The notes beneath the pieces are model-generated. The model did no database searches, had not been told where the DNA came from, and saw nothing but the letters and a program-made list of their open reading frames with translations. The position numbers and the translations under genes are program-made. DNA of 64,000 nucleotides from an endosymbiont of Escarpia spicata. Its GTDB lineage: Bacteria; Pseudomonadota; Gammaproteobacteria; Chromatiales; Chromatiaceae. The stretch spans positions 558,001 through 622,000 of the forward strand of contig QFXE01000005.1 in the NCBI GenBank assembly GCA_003349915.1, written 5' to 3'. Shown here piece by piece: positions 19,480 through 30,482 of the stretch. The first letter of the stretch is position 1. Each line of letters begins with the position of its first letter.

Positions 19480-21030
19480 GTGTCTGACTCAACAACTGAA
19501 AAAAAAGAGGACGTTTCAGGTCGCGACAGAATGATCTTGAATGTCATCACCAGCTGGGCGGGGTATCTTGTCTTCATCGTTGCGGGATTCGTCATGCCCA
19601 GAATGATAGACAACAACATCGGCCAGGAGGCACTGGGCATCTGGGATTTCTGCTGGTCACTCGTTGCCTATATGCGCCTAACCACCATGGGCCTGGGCTC
19701 GCAATTGAACCGCTATATCGCCAAGTATCGAGCCAGCGAAGAGTTCGACGAGATGCGCGGTACGATTTCCACCGTACTGGTGATCCAGGCGTTCATCGCA
19801 GTCATGGTGCTGCTCGTTGTCACAGCCCTCTACTTTATACTGCCCATCTTTTTCGCTGAAAAACTCGGCAGCAACCTGGAGGTAGCACAGGGGGTCATGC
19901 TGTTTCTGGGCGCAACCTTTGCTGCAGAGATGGCGTTGGAACCTGCCAAAGGAGTCATCACCGGTTATCACCGCTGGGGCATGCATAATGCCATCAGTTC
20001 AGGGTTTTATCTCATCACGGTAGTCGGCATGATTACCTCCCTGACAATGGGCGGGGAACTGGTCAGTATCAGCATCATCTATTTCGCCGTTACCCTGTTT
20101 GGCGAGATCATCCGTATGATCTATGCCCGTCATATCTGCCCTGAATTGAGATTTCACCTCCACTCAGCCACCTGGGTTCGTGCCAAAAAACTGATCCACT
20201 TTGGTGGAAAAACCTTCGCAGCTGCGATTGTGCCCATCATTCTGCTGCAAACCACCAGCATCTTTATCGTCAGTAATCTTGGGCCGGCTGCCTTGGCGGT
20301 GTTTACCCGGCCAGTGGCAATTGTCAGGCACATTGAGACATTCGTGCGTAAATTTACCTATGTTCTAATACCCACGGTAGGCGCACTGCATGGCGCCGGC
20401 AAAACCGAAGAACTGAAAGAGCTTCTGATCACCACAGCCCGATATGGCGTTGCCCTCACTACTCCCTTTCTGATTGCATTTGTCATCTACGGTGATGTCA
20501 TCATGACAGTCTGGATGGGCAGCGAGTATGTCAACATGTCGATCATTCTCATCCTGGCCGTTGCCTACTTCCTGCCGATTTCGATGGATCCGTTCTACCG
20601 TGTGCTGATGGGAATAAACATGCATGGTTTTATCGGCAAGTGGAGCATTATCATCACCCTTTCTTCACTTGTTATCGGCATTACCGCGCTCAATATCACT
20701 GGATGGACACTGGAAGGTGCAGCCCTCTTAATCGCAGTACCGATCTTTATCACCTTTGGGCTCCTGGTCCCCTACCACTCCTGCAAGGTTTTGGATGTCC
20801 CGCTCAGCTCATTCATTGTGAAGGTCTTCTTCACTCCCATACTGTCAGTCATTCCCTTTACTCTTTGGCTGCTGTTGGTGCGCCATTTGCTGGGTGACCG
20901 TTTTGTTGAAATCCTGATCTACGGCAGTTTGGGAGGTGGTATTATCCTGTTCATCATCTACTGGATCGTGCTCTTTCCCAAACCCTTTAAAACAAAGATC
21001 ACCAAGCGTATTCTCGCGTTTGCAAAATAG
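19480..21030 (+). CDS. Polysaccharide flippase / oligosaccharide exporter (MOP superfamily)
   Basis: 516 residues with about 12-14 hydrophobic segments and a GTG start. The beginning (ITSWAGYLVFIVAGFVMPRM, then GQEALGIWDFCWSLVAYM) is typical of Wzx/PST-type lipid-linked oligosaccharide flippases. A polar N-terminal tail of about 17 residues precedes the first helix. It probably moves an undecaprenyl-linked glycan across the inner membrane. The deacetylase about 200 bases upstream fits a cell-surface polysaccharide role, though no glycosyltransferases or polymerase are present here. Confidence 0.85.
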   Translation: MSDSTTEKKEDVSGRDRMILNVITSWAGYLVFIVAGFVMPRMIDNNIGQEALGIWDFCWSLVAYMRLTTMGLGSQLNRYIAKYRASEEFDEMRGTISTVLVIQAFIAVMVLLVVTALYFILPIFFAEKLGSNLEVAQGVMLFLGATFAAEMALEPAKGVITGYHRWGMHNAISSGFYLITVVGMITSLTMGGELVSISIIYFAVTLFGEIIRMIYARHICPELRFHLHSATWVRAKKLIHFGGKTFAAAIVPIILLQTTSIFIVSNLGPAALAVFTRPVAIVRHIETFVRKFTYVLIPTVGALHGAGKTEELKELLITTARYGVALTTPFLIAFVIYGDVIMTVWMGSEYVNMSIILILAVAYFLPISMDPFYRVLMGINMHGFIGKWSIIITLSSLVIGITALNITGWTLEGAALLIAVPIFITFGLLVPYHSCKVLDVPLSSFIVKVFFTPILSVIPFTLWLLLVRHLLGDRFVEILIYGSLGGGIILFIIYWIVLFPKPFKTKITKRILAFAK

Positions 21031-21072
21031 CGACGGCAGCATCCAACCACAGGAAGATTATCTTCACTGAAC

Positions 21073-22041
21073 ATGGGCCATTCTCCCTATCAAACGCTAG
21101 AGCACGCCATAACCTGTATCGACACAGGTTATCAACGGCCAGATCTCGCGGCCTGTTATATGGTCGAGGCGCAGGGGGAGTTGGCTTTTGTCGATACAGG
21201 CACAACCTATACCCTGCCTGTTATTCTCAAGCTGCTGGAAGCCCGTGGACTGACCACCGACCAGGTGAAGTACATCATCGTGACCCATGTTCATCTGGAT
21301 CACGCAGGGGGTGCTGGCGCACTGATGGAAAAGTGCCCAGAGGCGCAGCTTGTCGTCCACCCTTTTGGCGCCCGCCATATGGTCGACCCGACAAAGCTGA
21401 CTGCTGGCGCCACTGCCGTCTACGGTGAGGAACGCTTCCGTCAAGCCTTTGGCCGGCTGATTCCCATCCCACAGGAGAGAGTGATTGAGGCACCCGACGA
21501 GATTGTGATCGAACTCGGTGGCAGGTCTCTGCTCTGTCTCGATACCCCGGGCCATGCCCGGCACCACATCTGCATCTATGACGACAGGAGTAAAGGGCTC
21601 TTTACCGGCGATACCTTTGGTCTCTCTTATCGGGACCTGGATACCTCCAAGGGGGCTTTTATTCTGCCCACCACAACCCCGGTCCAGTTCGACCCAGCAG
21701 CTTGGCAGGCAACATTAAGCAGACTGAGTGAGATGAACCCCTCCAGCGCTTACCTCACCCACTATGGAAAAGTGAGCGACATGAACCGGCTGGCAGATGA
21801 CCTGCACCAGGCTATCGACGATTTTGCAGAGATTGCCCTGACCGTGGAACCAGAGAACCGCTGTGCCGGAATCCAGAAAAAATTATGGGAGTGGACCAAT
21901 AACGCGCTCATGAAGCACGGCTGTTCGCTAGGGGAACCCCGGCTCAAGGCACTGCTGGCCATGGATATCGAATTGAATGCCCAAGGGCTGGATGTCTGGC
22001 TGCAACGCAGGGAAAAAGAACAAGCCAGACAGCCCGGATAA
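21073..22041 (+). CDS. Metallo-beta-lactamase fold hydrolase
   Basis: 322 residues. The dizinc motif is THVHLDHAGG (HxHxDH), followed by the conserved His in DTPGHARHHI and the Asp in LFTGDTFGL, with the last His in YLTHYG. The C-terminal ~100 residues form a helical extension. Substrate is unknown: glyoxalase II-like, lactonase and other thiolester hydrolases share this core. It begins 42 bases after the flippase stop on the same strand, so it may share the transcript. The next gene is convergent. Confidence 0.8.
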   Translation: MGHSPYQTLEHAITCIDTGYQRPDLAACYMVEAQGELAFVDTGTTYTLPVILKLLEARGLTTDQVKYIIVTHVHLDHAGGAGALMEKCPEAQLVVHPFGARHMVDPTKLTAGATAVYGEERFRQAFGRLIPIPQERVIEAPDEIVIELGGRSLLCLDTPGHARHHICIYDDRSKGLFTGDTFGLSYRDLDTSKGAFILPTTTPVQFDPAAWQATLSRLSEMNPSSAYLTHYGKVSDMNRLADDLHQAIDDFAEIALTVEPENRCAGIQKKLWEWTNNALMKHGCSLGEPRLKALLAMDIELNAQGLDVWLQRREKEQARQPG

Positions 22042-22045
22042 AACC

Positions 22046-22486
22046 TTATCCTGAGATATTCCTGCAGGAGGTGTTTTTCGAACCGCTCATATCCCAGGCG
22101 TAAGTACAATCAAGGTGGCAAAGTACATTCACCAACCCACGTTCACCGCCTTCGATCATAACCGCCAGGGGTGAGCGCCTTTGTAACTTGGTATTGCGCT
22201 GACGCATCCAGCGCCGCCCCATATCCGGATTCAGCGGGTAGGTGGTACGAAGCGCATCGATTATACGGATCAGATGCTCAACTCGTTTGGTGAGGCCTGG
22301 ATTATTGGGTAAAGGCTGGTCACTCATATATCGTGCCATATGACGCGGCTTTCCTTCCAGGTCCAACAGCGCCATCATCTCTTCCGCCCTGAGTCCCCAG
22401 TTTTTCAGCATGTTCAGCACGCCACGCGTCATCTCCAGACGGTCATCCAAAGACAAATTCCCACTTTCTTGCGCTGTTTCGTTCAT
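22046..22486 (-). CDS. DUF2384 (MbcA/ParS/Xre-type antitoxin domain) protein, orphan
   Basis: 146 residues. The N-terminal helices (LEMTRGVLNMLKNWGLRAEE) resemble the Xre-like DNA-binding part. The C-terminal part (TKRVEHLIRIIDALRTTYP, then RWMRQRNTKLQRRSPLAVMI) resembles the toxin-binding domain of RES/Xre and MbcT/MbcA systems. No RES-domain toxin lies next to it. The neighbouring gene at 22607-23044 is on the same strand but not recognisably a toxin. It may be a stand-alone regulator. Confidence 0.65.
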   Translation of the reverse strand: MNETAQESGNLSLDDRLEMTRGVLNMLKNWGLRAEEMMALLDLEGKPRHMARYMSDQPLPNNPGLTKRVEHLIRIIDALRTTYPLNPDMGRRWMRQRNTKLQRRSPLAVMIEGGERGLVNVLCHLDCTYAWDMSGSKNTSCRNISG

Positions 22487-22606
22487 AGCCCACCAAATAT
22501 CGCTAATGAATTTCTTACCTGCTAACAGGGTTGTTAACGGCAGTCTAACACGGGAAAACGGGCTTATTTCCCACTAACAGACATGGATTTACAGGATAGG
22601 AAGGCG

Positions 22607-23044
22607 TTAGCCGCCAAACAGATTCCGCCACCAGCGCTTCCTATTTCCGGGAAGCACCTGGGTTGACGGCAGATCAACAGGCTGGATCTTGCTCATCACC
22701 CAACCCGGCAGAGGGGGATTATCACTATAACCACAGGAGACGCCCAGATTATTGGGATCATATATCTTGACGAAAGAGGGTGCAGTCAGATCGTCCGCAT
22801 AAACAATGCCGCAGTAATCCTCATCATGCTCTTTTCGCAACAGTTCATCGATTTCAGAGATAAAACGATTGAAGCCATCCGCATCAACCACCCCGGCGGG
22901 AGGTTGCTCGCCAACCGCATAGATATACCACCCCCCACCAGCATCCATACGCAACACTTCCCATAAACTATCCAGATGGTGCCAGCGTAATGCTGAGATA
23001 AAACTGCCACGAAAGGCGCGAAGATAGTCGTTCTCTTCATTCAT
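22607..23044 (-). CDS. Hypothetical protein, 145 aa
   Basis: Not recognised. The protein is acidic to neutral, rich in aromatic residues (SALRWHHLDSLWEVLRMD; GGGWYIYAVGEQPP), and ends with a basic tail (GNRKRWWRNLFGG). It has no signal peptide or membrane segment. The composition and a good open frame with an ATG start support a real cytoplasmic protein. It lies about 120 bases upstream of the DUF2384 gene on the same strand, so the two could be co-transcribed. Confidence 0.6.
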   Translation of the reverse strand: MNEENDYLRAFRGSFISALRWHHLDSLWEVLRMDAGGGWYIYAVGEQPPAGVVDADGFNRFISEIDELLRKEHDEDYCGIVYADDLTAPSFVKIYDPNNLGVSCGYSDNPPLPGWVMSKIQPVDLPSTQVLPGNRKRWWRNLFGG

Positions 23045-23217
23045 GATTTTTCGACTCTACCTATCTGGTTTGGGATTTCCTCGGATTAATACTCAACAAA
23101 CTTTCTATTGGTTTCAATAGACGGTCTGTAGCTGCAATTCTGCACAGTGACTAACCTAAGTTTCAGCGTTCGTGGGGATGGTTGGCATGGGGTGTGTTTT
23201 CTCAAAATGTGTCGAAC

Positions 23218-23283
23218 GCAGGGTGCAACCTGCGCACCATTATTGCTGTAACGGTTTATTCTGGTGCACGCGGCACACCCTAC
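23218..23283. repeat. Diverged copy of the GTAGGGTGCGC palindromic repeat
   Basis: Left arm 23218-23238 and right arm 23263-23283 are imperfect inverted copies of the arms at 3165-3224, with a different 24-base loop. It occupies the 318-base gap between two minus-strand genes. Nothing else was seen in that gap. Confidence 0.7.
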
Positions 23284-23362
23284 CAGATGCTCATTTGAGC
23301 GTGTCGGTTACTCGGCGACTGCATTAGTATCGTATACCATTCGTAGAATTCCGCCCCTCTGC

Positions 23363-24064
23363 TTACTTCTCTCTATCAAGAAAGACCAATGCCAACCGCC
23401 CTATGTATCCTTCCATATACTTCAGGAGAGCATAGATAAACATGACAATCCCAAGCATCTCACAGAGTTCTTCGAACGTGTAGACAACTACATAGGAGAC
23501 CGCCTCCCTCCTCTCAGAATATGTGTATTGGTCCCCAATAAAGTTGATTCCAATGGCACCGACAAGATAGACCACACCAGCCAGGATAAACAACTTGGCG
23601 GTCGGCTTTGGCAACCTTGTAAGAAATTTTCTATAGATCAATAGCATAGAAAACAGCAGCGGCACATAGACCCATAACCACGCATAGGAGATCAACCCGA
23701 TAGCCTTCAATTGACTGTGGACAGGTTCAAATATGCGATTATGGATATCGGTATACTCATCGATTGCAAGCAGGAGAAATATCACTGCCAGACCATACCA
23801 GTATTTGAAATCCACCTCTCCTCTACGATGGTGAACCCAGGCAATCAGAGTCAATAGCAGAGAACAGAACAGGACAGCGAATGAGGCATAGAATGACGGA
23901 ATACTCCACTCTCGGTTCAAGTTGAAGAGATGCACCAGGCCAAAAAGCCGGCTGTGACCAAAAAAATGGTGTGAAATTTGTCCCAACGTGTTAGCAATGG
24001 TCAAAAATGCGACAATCCACAACAGGACCCGGACGACCTTCTCTGCCGAAAATACGATTTGCAT
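23363..24064 (-). CDS. Hypothetical integral membrane protein
   Basis: 233 residues from the ATG at 24064 (MQIVFSAEKVVRVLLW). An earlier in-frame ATG at 24181 would overlap purC by 41 bases and is less likely. At least six hydrophobic helices (VLLWIVAFLTIANTLG; SFYASFAVLFCSLLLTLIAW; WYGLAVIFLLLAIDEY; and others) fill the sequence. A DEYTDIHNRIFEP motif sits at the end of one helix, and EELCEMLGIVMFIYALL near the end. No family was recognised. It is divergent from purC. Confidence 0.6.
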   Translation of the reverse strand: MQIVFSAEKVVRVLLWIVAFLTIANTLGQISHHFFGHSRLFGLVHLFNLNREWSIPSFYASFAVLFCSLLLTLIAWVHHRRGEVDFKYWYGLAVIFLLLAIDEYTDIHNRIFEPVHSQLKAIGLISYAWLWVYVPLLFSMLLIYRKFLTRLPKPTAKLFILAGVVYLVGAIGINFIGDQYTYSERREAVSYVVVYTFEELCEMLGIVMFIYALLKYMEGYIGRLALVFLDREK

Positions 24065-24140
24065 AGGAGAAACTGTGAGTATGGGAAGAAAGCTGATGTT
24101 GAGCGGGTTATAATACAGTTTTGTTGAACTGACAAGCACC

Positions 24141-25037
24141 ATGAATGAAGCAAATAATACCCTGTTTGAATCCAATCTCACCGGCCTGGAACAGGTTAGC
24201 CGGGGAAAAGTCCGCGATATCTATGCTGTCGACGACAATCATCTGTTGATCGTTACAAGTGACCGTCTATCCGCATTTGACGTCATTCTGCCACAAGCCA
24301 TACCCGGCAAGGGTGAAGTGCTGACCCGAGTGGCAAATTTCTGGTTTGAGCGGACCAGGGATCAGGTACCGAACCATCTGTCTGACATCCCACTTGAATC
24401 TGTCGTCCCAGACTCCAACCAGCGCTCGGCACTGGGTGACCGGGCAATCGTCGTACGCAAGCTCAAGCCTCTGCCGATCGAAGCTATCGTCAGGGGTTAT
24501 CTGATTGGCTCCGGCTGGAAAGATTATCAACGCAGCGGAGGGGTTTGCGGTATTCGGCTGCCGCAAGGACTGCAGCAGGCCGACAAACTGCCTGAGGCAA
24601 TCTACACTCCATCGACCAAGGCCGAAGTGGGTGAACACGATCAAAATATCAGTTTTGAGAAGACCGTAGACCTGATCGGTCAAGATCTTGCCGGGCAAGT
24701 ACGTGACCTGAGTCTTGGCATCTACACAGAAGCAGCCGACTTTGCCCGCGAAAAGGGCATTATCATTGCCGACACTAAATTTGAGTTTGGCCTTGATGAT
24801 CACGGCACCGTACACTTGATCGATGAAGTACTGACCCCTGATTCATCCCGTTTTTGGCCCGCAAGTGAATACCGCCCCGGCATCAGCCCCCCCAGCTTCG
24901 ACAAGCAGTTCGTGCGTGACTACCTGGAAACCCTTGATTGGGACAAAACCCCGCCGGGTCCTGAATTACCTGAAGAGATCATTCGAAAAACCGCAGAGAA
25001 ATACCGGGAGGCGGAGAAGCGTTTGACTGGCGCCTGA
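24141..25037 (+). CDS. purC: Phosphoribosylaminoimidazole-succinocarboxamide synthase (SAICAR synthetase)
   Basis: 298 residues. Joins aspartate to CAIR using ATP in purine synthesis. The N-terminal motif [19 protein letters not shown], the signature [20 protein letters not shown], and the C-terminal [11 protein letters not shown] and [14 protein letters not shown] are all present. Length fits the longer, yeast-like PurC form common in gammaproteobacterial autotrophs. The glutaredoxin gene follows 14 bases after the stop. Confidence 0.95.
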   Translation: MNEANNTLFESNLTGLEQVSRGKVRDIYAVDDNHLLIVTSDRLSAFDVILPQAIPGKGEVLTRVANFWFERTRDQVPNHLSDIPLESVVPDSNQRSALGDRAIVVRKLKPLPIEAIVRGYLIGSGWKDYQRSGGVCGIRLPQGLQQADKLPEAIYTPSTKAEVGEHDQNISFEKTVDLIGQDLAGQVRDLSLGIYTEAADFAREKGIIIADTKFEFGLDDHGTVHLIDEVLTPDSSRFWPASEYRPGISPPSFDKQFVRDYLETLDWDKTPPGPELPEEIIRKTAEKYREAEKRLTGA

Positions 25038-25051
25038 CCGGCTGGGAATAG

Positions 25052-25330
25052 ATGTTGAATCCTATGGTGAATAACAATTCAAACACCGCCAAGGTGGTAA
25101 TCTACACGACCCAGCGCTGTCCCCACTGCAAGCGCGCCAAAGAGTGGCTGAAGGCCAACAAGGTGCTGTTTTTGGAGTTTGATGTCGGCAAGGCTGGAAA
25201 AATGCAGAAACGCTTTTTCAACATGGGGGGACGAAGCGTACCGATGATCGTGGTCGGTGACCTGCAGTTGCCTGGTTTTGCCCCAAAGCAACTCAAGCAG
25301 GCGCTTGAGCATGCAGGGATACTTGCCTGA
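25052..25330 (+). CDS. Glutaredoxin-family protein
   Basis: 92 residues, with a redox-active CPHC (TTQRCPHCKRAKEWL, about residues 20-35) and the cis-Pro motif RSVPMIVVGD. It is a small cytoplasmic thiol-disulfide exchange protein. It lies 14 bases after purC, in the same orientation, and is followed by a strong terminator. An internal ATG at codon 5 (MVNNNS) is an alternative start. Confidence 0.88.
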   Translation: MLNPMVNNNSNTAKVVIYTTQRCPHCKRAKEWLKANKVLFLEFDVGKAGKMQKRFFNMGGRSVPMIVVGDLQLPGFAPKQLKQALEHAGILA

Positions 25331-25372
25331 ACGCTACGCTACTCGTATCGAAACCCAATATTTCAGACACAA

Positions 25373-25397
25373 AAAAGGGGCGCCAAACGCCCCTTTT
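25373..25397. terminator. Bidirectional intrinsic terminator between glutaredoxin and fba
   Basis: GGGGCG (25377-25382) pairs with CGCCCC (25388-25393) around the loop CCAAA, flanked by A4 on the left and T4 on the right. It can therefore stop transcripts from both converging genes. Confidence 0.9.
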
Positions 25398-25417
25398 CCT
25401 ACCTTGAATCCAGCCGA

Positions 25418-26482
25418 TCAGCTGACTTTTGGATCCAATTCGCCACTCGCATAGCGACCAAACATGGTCTCCAGTGAGGTCGCGGTCATCTTGGAAGCCA
25501 TACCGGCAGAACCGAATGCCTCGTAGCGATTCTTGCAGATATCGGACATACCTTTAGTCGCTTCCTTGAGAAACTTACGTGGGTCGAAGTTGCTCTTGTT
25601 CTCTTCCAGATGGCGACGGATAGAGCCCGTGGATGCCATACGCAGGTCGGTATCGATATTAACCTTGCGCACGCCGGATTTGATACCTTCAACGATCTCG
25701 TCAACCGGCACACCATAGGTCTGACCCATGTCGCCGCCGTAGCTGTTGATGATTTTCAGCCAGTCCTGGGGTACGGAAGATGAGCCATGCATAACCAGAT
25801 GGACGCCGGGAATGCGCTCGTGAATCTCTTTCACGCGGTCGATACGCAGGATCTTGCCCGTAGGCTCCTGGGTGAACTTGTAGGCGCCATGGGAAGTGCC
25901 GATAGCGATAGCCAGTGCATCAACACCGGTCTTGCTAACGAAGTCAGCAGCCTCATCAGGATCGGTCAGCAGCTGATCCATGTCCAGCTTGCCTTCTGCA
26001 CCGTGGCCGTCTTCTTCGCCCATCATGCCGGTTTCCAATGAACCCAGGCAGCCCAGCTCGCCCTCAACAGAGACGCCGCCGGCGTGAGCCATATCGACCA
26101 CATTCTTGGTGACATCCACGTTGTACTCATAGGTGGACGGGGTCTTGCCGTCGGACATCAGAGAGCCGTCCATCATGACCGAGCTGAAGCCGGACTGGAT
26201 GGAACGCAGGCAGATGTCCGGAGATGCACCGTGATCCTGATGCATGCAGACCGGGATGTGGGGATACATCTCGATTGCAGCCTCGATCAAGTGGCGCAGG
26301 AAGGGCTCTCCTGCATAGGAGCGGGCGCCGGCGGAACCCTGCAGGATGACAGGGCTGTCAACCGCATCTGCCGCCTGCATAATGGCGTGCACCTGTTCCA
26401 TGTTGTTGACGTTGAACGCTGGCAAGCCGTAGCTGTGCTCAGCGGCATGATCCAGAAGTTGGCGCAGGGAAATCAGGGCCAT
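25418..26482 (-). CDS. fba: Class II fructose-bisphosphate aldolase
   Basis: 354 residues, zinc-dependent aldolase of the CbbA/Calvin subtype. Zinc-binding and active-site blocks are [20 protein letters not shown] and [13 protein letters not shown], then [11 protein letters not shown] and [13 protein letters not shown]. It joins DHAP to glyceraldehyde-3-phosphate (or erythrose-4-phosphate in the Calvin cycle). Last gene of the tkt-gap-pgk-pyk-fba series, 66 bases after pyk. Confidence 0.95.
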   Translation of the reverse strand: MALISLRQLLDHAAEHSYGLPAFNVNNMEQVHAIMQAADAVDSPVILQGSAGARSYAGEPFLRHLIEAAIEMYPHIPVCMHQDHGASPDICLRSIQSGFSSVMMDGSLMSDGKTPSTYEYNVDVTKNVVDMAHAGGVSVEGELGCLGSLETGMMGEEDGHGAEGKLDMDQLLTDPDEAADFVSKTGVDALAIAIGTSHGAYKFTQEPTGKILRIDRVKEIHERIPGVHLVMHGSSSVPQDWLKIINSYGGDMGQTYGVPVDEIVEGIKSGVRKVNIDTDLRMASTGSIRRHLEENKSNFDPRKFLKEATKGMSDICKNRYEAFGSAGMASKMTATSLETMFGRYASGELDPKVS

Positions 26483-26529
26483 GATAGCCTCCTTGAGTTG
26501 GTTTCTATAACTGGGTTAAACGCACTGCG

Positions 26530-26545
26530 AGAACCCGCGGGTTCT
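26530..26545 (-). other. Hairpin between pyk and fba
   Basis: AGAACCC (26530-26536) and GGGTTCT (26539-26545) form a perfect seven-base stem with a two-base centre. There is no clear T tract on the minus strand, so it looks more like a processing or stability hairpin than a terminator. Confidence 0.45.
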
Positions 26546-26548
26546 TGC

Positions 26549-27997
26549 CTAATTCTCTTTGGGCAGCACATGCTCACCCACTCGCATCACTTTCATGATA
26601 TTCGTTTGGCCTTCAACACCGGAGCGATCCCCCTTGGTGATGATTACCAGGTCGTTCTCACGAACCTCACCCCGGCGCAGCAGTTCGTCGATGACTTCTT
26701 CATTGACCTCGCCGATGTTGGTGCTGGCGACATCGAAGCTGACAGGATAGACGCCACGGTAGAGCGTGACTTTTCTGCGGGTCTCCACATTTCGGGTCAA
26801 GGCATAAATCGGGATACCTGAACTGATTCTCGACATCCACTTGGATGTGGAACCCGACTCAGTCAACGCGGCAATTGCCGTCACGCCGAGGTGGTTTGCA
26901 GTGTACATGGTCGCCATTGCAATGGCTTCATCCACGCGTCCGAAAACAGAGTCGATACGGTGCTGGGAGCGCCGCACGATTGCCTGTTTTTCAGCTTCGA
27001 CACAGACACGATCCATTGCAGCTATGACCTTGTGTGGATATTTACCCACAGATGTCTCGGCCGAAAGCATCACCGCATCCGTACCATCCAGCACGGAATT
27101 GGCCACATCAAAGACCTCGGCACGAGTCGGTATCGGGCTATCGATCATCGACTGCATCATTTGGGTCGCTGTGATCACCACGCAGTTCATCTTGCGTGCT
27201 ATTTTAATCAGGTTCTTCTGCACCGCGGGGAGTTCCGCATCACCAATTTCCACCCCCAGATCACCGCGTGCGACCATGATGGCATCAGACACCTCAATGA
27301 TCTCTTCGATACAGTCCAGTGCTTCAGCCCGTTCAATCTTGGCAATGATGCCACCCTTGCCGCCCGCCTCTTCCAGAAGCTTGCGCGCCTCGCTGACATC
27401 CTCCGCGCTACGCACGAACGAAACAGCAAGATAGTCAGCATCGATCTCTGCGGCGAACTTGATATCAGCGCGATCTTTTTCCGTCAACGCGGGAGCCGAC
27501 AGACCACCGCCCTGTTTATTGATGCCTTTGTTATTGGAGAGTTTGCCGCCAACAACAACCTTGCAGTGAATCTCCTGGCCATCAACCTCGGAGATCCAGA
27601 AAACAAGCGCTCCATCGTCCAGCAGCAGGGTATCGCCACGGGAGACATCATTGACAAGACCAGGATAGGTCAGGCCGACACGGATTCCATCACCATCCGT
27701 AAGCGGACAGCTCGCATCGAGTATAAATTCGTCTTCCTCGTCCAGCACGATGTAATCGTTTTTAAACCGGCCGATACGAATCTTGGGGCCCTGCAGATCG
27801 CAGAGTACGCCGACCTGCCTGCCGCTCGCACGGGAACGATCCCGAATCCGCTCAGCCCGGTCCAACTGAGAATCGTGCGAATCGTGCGAAAGGTTGAGCC
27901 GAACGACATCCACCCCCGCACGAATGATCTTATCCATCATTTTAGGGTCGTCGGTTGCCGGACCCAGGGTTGCAACAATCTTTGTTCGTCTTGGCAT
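26549..27997 (-). CDS. pyk: Pyruvate kinase
   Basis: 482 residues. Converts phosphoenolpyruvate and ADP to pyruvate and ATP. The start RRTKIVATLGPATDDPKMM and the catalytic signature IIAKIERAEALDCIEEII (Lys) are typical, as is VARGDLGVEIG. The allosteric C-terminal domain ends KGDRSGVEGQTNIMKV. It sits between pgk and fba in a carbon-metabolism gene run, as in many sulfur-oxidising gammaproteobacteria. Confidence 0.96.
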   Translation of the reverse strand: MPRRTKIVATLGPATDDPKMMDKIIRAGVDVVRLNLSHDSHDSQLDRAERIRDRSRASGRQVGVLCDLQGPKIRIGRFKNDYIVLDEEDEFILDASCPLTDGDGIRVGLTYPGLVNDVSRGDTLLLDDGALVFWISEVDGQEIHCKVVVGGKLSNNKGINKQGGGLSAPALTEKDRADIKFAAEIDADYLAVSFVRSAEDVSEARKLLEEAGGKGGIIAKIERAEALDCIEEIIEVSDAIMVARGDLGVEIGDAELPAVQKNLIKIARKMNCVVITATQMMQSMIDSPIPTRAEVFDVANSVLDGTDAVMLSAETSVGKYPHKVIAAMDRVCVEAEKQAIVRRSQHRIDSVFGRVDEAIAMATMYTANHLGVTAIAALTESGSTSKWMSRISSGIPIYALTRNVETRRKVTLYRGVYPVSFDVASTNIGEVNEEVIDELLRRGEVRENDLVIITKGDRSGVEGQTNIMKVMRVGEHVLPKEN

Positions 27998-28077
27998 AAC
28001 GCTCTTTAGCTAAGTTTCAGCGACAGGACCACGATCGGGCAACTGCCCGATGGTGCTTGATTACCGCTTCAACTTTG

Positions 28078-29259
28078 TTAGTCAGCTGCCCTTGCTTCAA
28101 GCATGGCAACCGCAGGCAGGGTCTTGCCTTCAAGGTACTCAAGAAAAGCACCACCCGCAGTGGAGATGTAGGTGACCTTGTCATAGATATCATATTTCTG
28201 GATAGCGGCAATCGTGTCGCCACCACCAGCCAGACTGAAACAATCGGAATCGGCAATGGCCATGGAAACCGTCTTGGTGCCCGCGCCGAACTGGTCGAAC
28301 TCAAACACGCCCACCGGGCCGTTCCAGACAACAGTACCAGCCTTGGCAATAATATCAGCCAACTCCTTGGCGGAGTCAGGGCCAATATCGAAGATCATGT
28401 CGTCATCTTCCACATCACCGGCTGCCTTCAGAGTGGCCTCAGCTGTTTCGCTGAATTCTTTACCGCAAACCACATCTGTGGCGATCGGAATGCTGGCACC
28501 GCGCTCCTTCATCTTTTCCACCAGCGCCTTGGCTGTGTCTACCAGATCGTCCTCGCAGAGAGATTTGCCGACGTTGTTGCCCATAGCCTTGAGGAACGTG
28601 TTGGCAATACCTCCACCGACCACCAACTGATCGACCTTCTCGGAGAGCGCCTCCAGTACAGTCAACTTGGTAGAGACTTTTGAGCCACCGACGATGGCTA
28701 CCATGGGGCGAGCCGGATTGGCCAGGGCCTTGGCCAGGTTGTCCAGTTCACTGGCCAGCAACAGACCCGCACAAGCAGTGGGCGCAAATTTGCCGGCACC
28801 GTGAGTTGAAGCCTGTGCACGATGCGCGGTACCGAAGGCATCCATTACGAACACGTCGCACAGAGCAGCGTATTTCTTTGCCAGATCTTCGTTGTCCTTT
28901 TTCTCACCCGCATTGAAACGTACGTTCTCGAACAATACGACTTCACCATCGGCAACCTCGGGAGCGCTGTCCAGGTAATCCTGGATCAGGCGGACGGTGG
29001 TTCCGAGCTTGCTGGACATGTCCTCAGCAATGGGCTGCATGGAATTCTCAGCATCCACCTCGCCCTCTGTGGGACGGCCACGATGGGACATGACCTGTAC
29101 CTTGGCGCCTGCCTTGACACAGTGTTCGATAGTCGGCATGGAAGCGGTAATACGAGCGTCGGAGGTAACCTTGCCGTCTTTGACAGGTACGTTCAGGTCG
29201 GCGCGGATAAGGACGCGCTTACCGGCGAGATCGAGATCGGTGAGCTTGATGAAAGACAT
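28078..29259 (-). CDS. pgk: Phosphoglycerate kinase
   Basis: 393 residues from the ATG at 29259 ([20 protein letters not shown]), preferred over the upstream ATG at 29298 because GGAG precedes it at the proper distance. Conserved blocks are the N-domain [11 protein letters not shown], the substrate-binding [11 protein letters not shown], and the C-terminal [13 protein letters not shown]. It reversibly phosphorylates 3-phosphoglycerate, in the Calvin cycle towards 1,3-bisphosphoglycerate. Downstream of gap across a 144-base gap with strong hairpins. Confidence 0.96.
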   Translation of the reverse strand: MSFIKLTDLDLAGKRVLIRADLNVPVKDGKVTSDARITASMPTIEHCVKAGAKVQVMSHRGRPTEGEVDAENSMQPIAEDMSSKLGTTVRLIQDYLDSAPEVADGEVVLFENVRFNAGEKKDNEDLAKKYAALCDVFVMDAFGTAHRAQASTHGAGKFAPTACAGLLLASELDNLAKALANPARPMVAIVGGSKVSTKLTVLEALSEKVDQLVVGGGIANTFLKAMGNNVGKSLCEDDLVDTAKALVEKMKERGASIPIATDVVCGKEFSETAEATLKAAGDVEDDDMIFDIGPDSAKELADIIAKAGTVVWNGPVGVFEFDQFGAGTKTVSMAIADSDCFSLAGGGDTIAAIQKYDIYDKVTYISTAGGAFLEYLEGKTLPAVAMLEARAAD

Positions 29260-29350
29260 AACGGCACTCCGTAGGTTTGATTCAGAGAGATTTGGCAAAA
29301 CCGGGGCCTTGCCGAATACCTCTGGGAAAAGAGGAAAGGGCCAAGAGCCG

Positions 29351-29383
29351 AGGGCCGGGGGAAAACAACTCCCCCTCGGCCCT
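29351..29383. other. GC-rich intergenic hairpin between gap and pgk
   Basis: AGGGCCGGGGG (29351-29361) pairs with CCCCCTCGGCCCT (29371-29383) with one bulge. Further GGGCC/GGCCC words on both sides extend it. T-rich DNA follows on the minus strand. It may partly terminate or protect the gap transcript, setting gap above pgk, which is inference. Confidence 0.6.
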
Positions 29384-29403
29384 AGGCCCTGATTCCTCGG
29401 CCC

Positions 29404-30456
<1,053 letters not shown>

Positions 30457-30482
30457 TCATCAGACGCCCTGTAATTGCAGAA

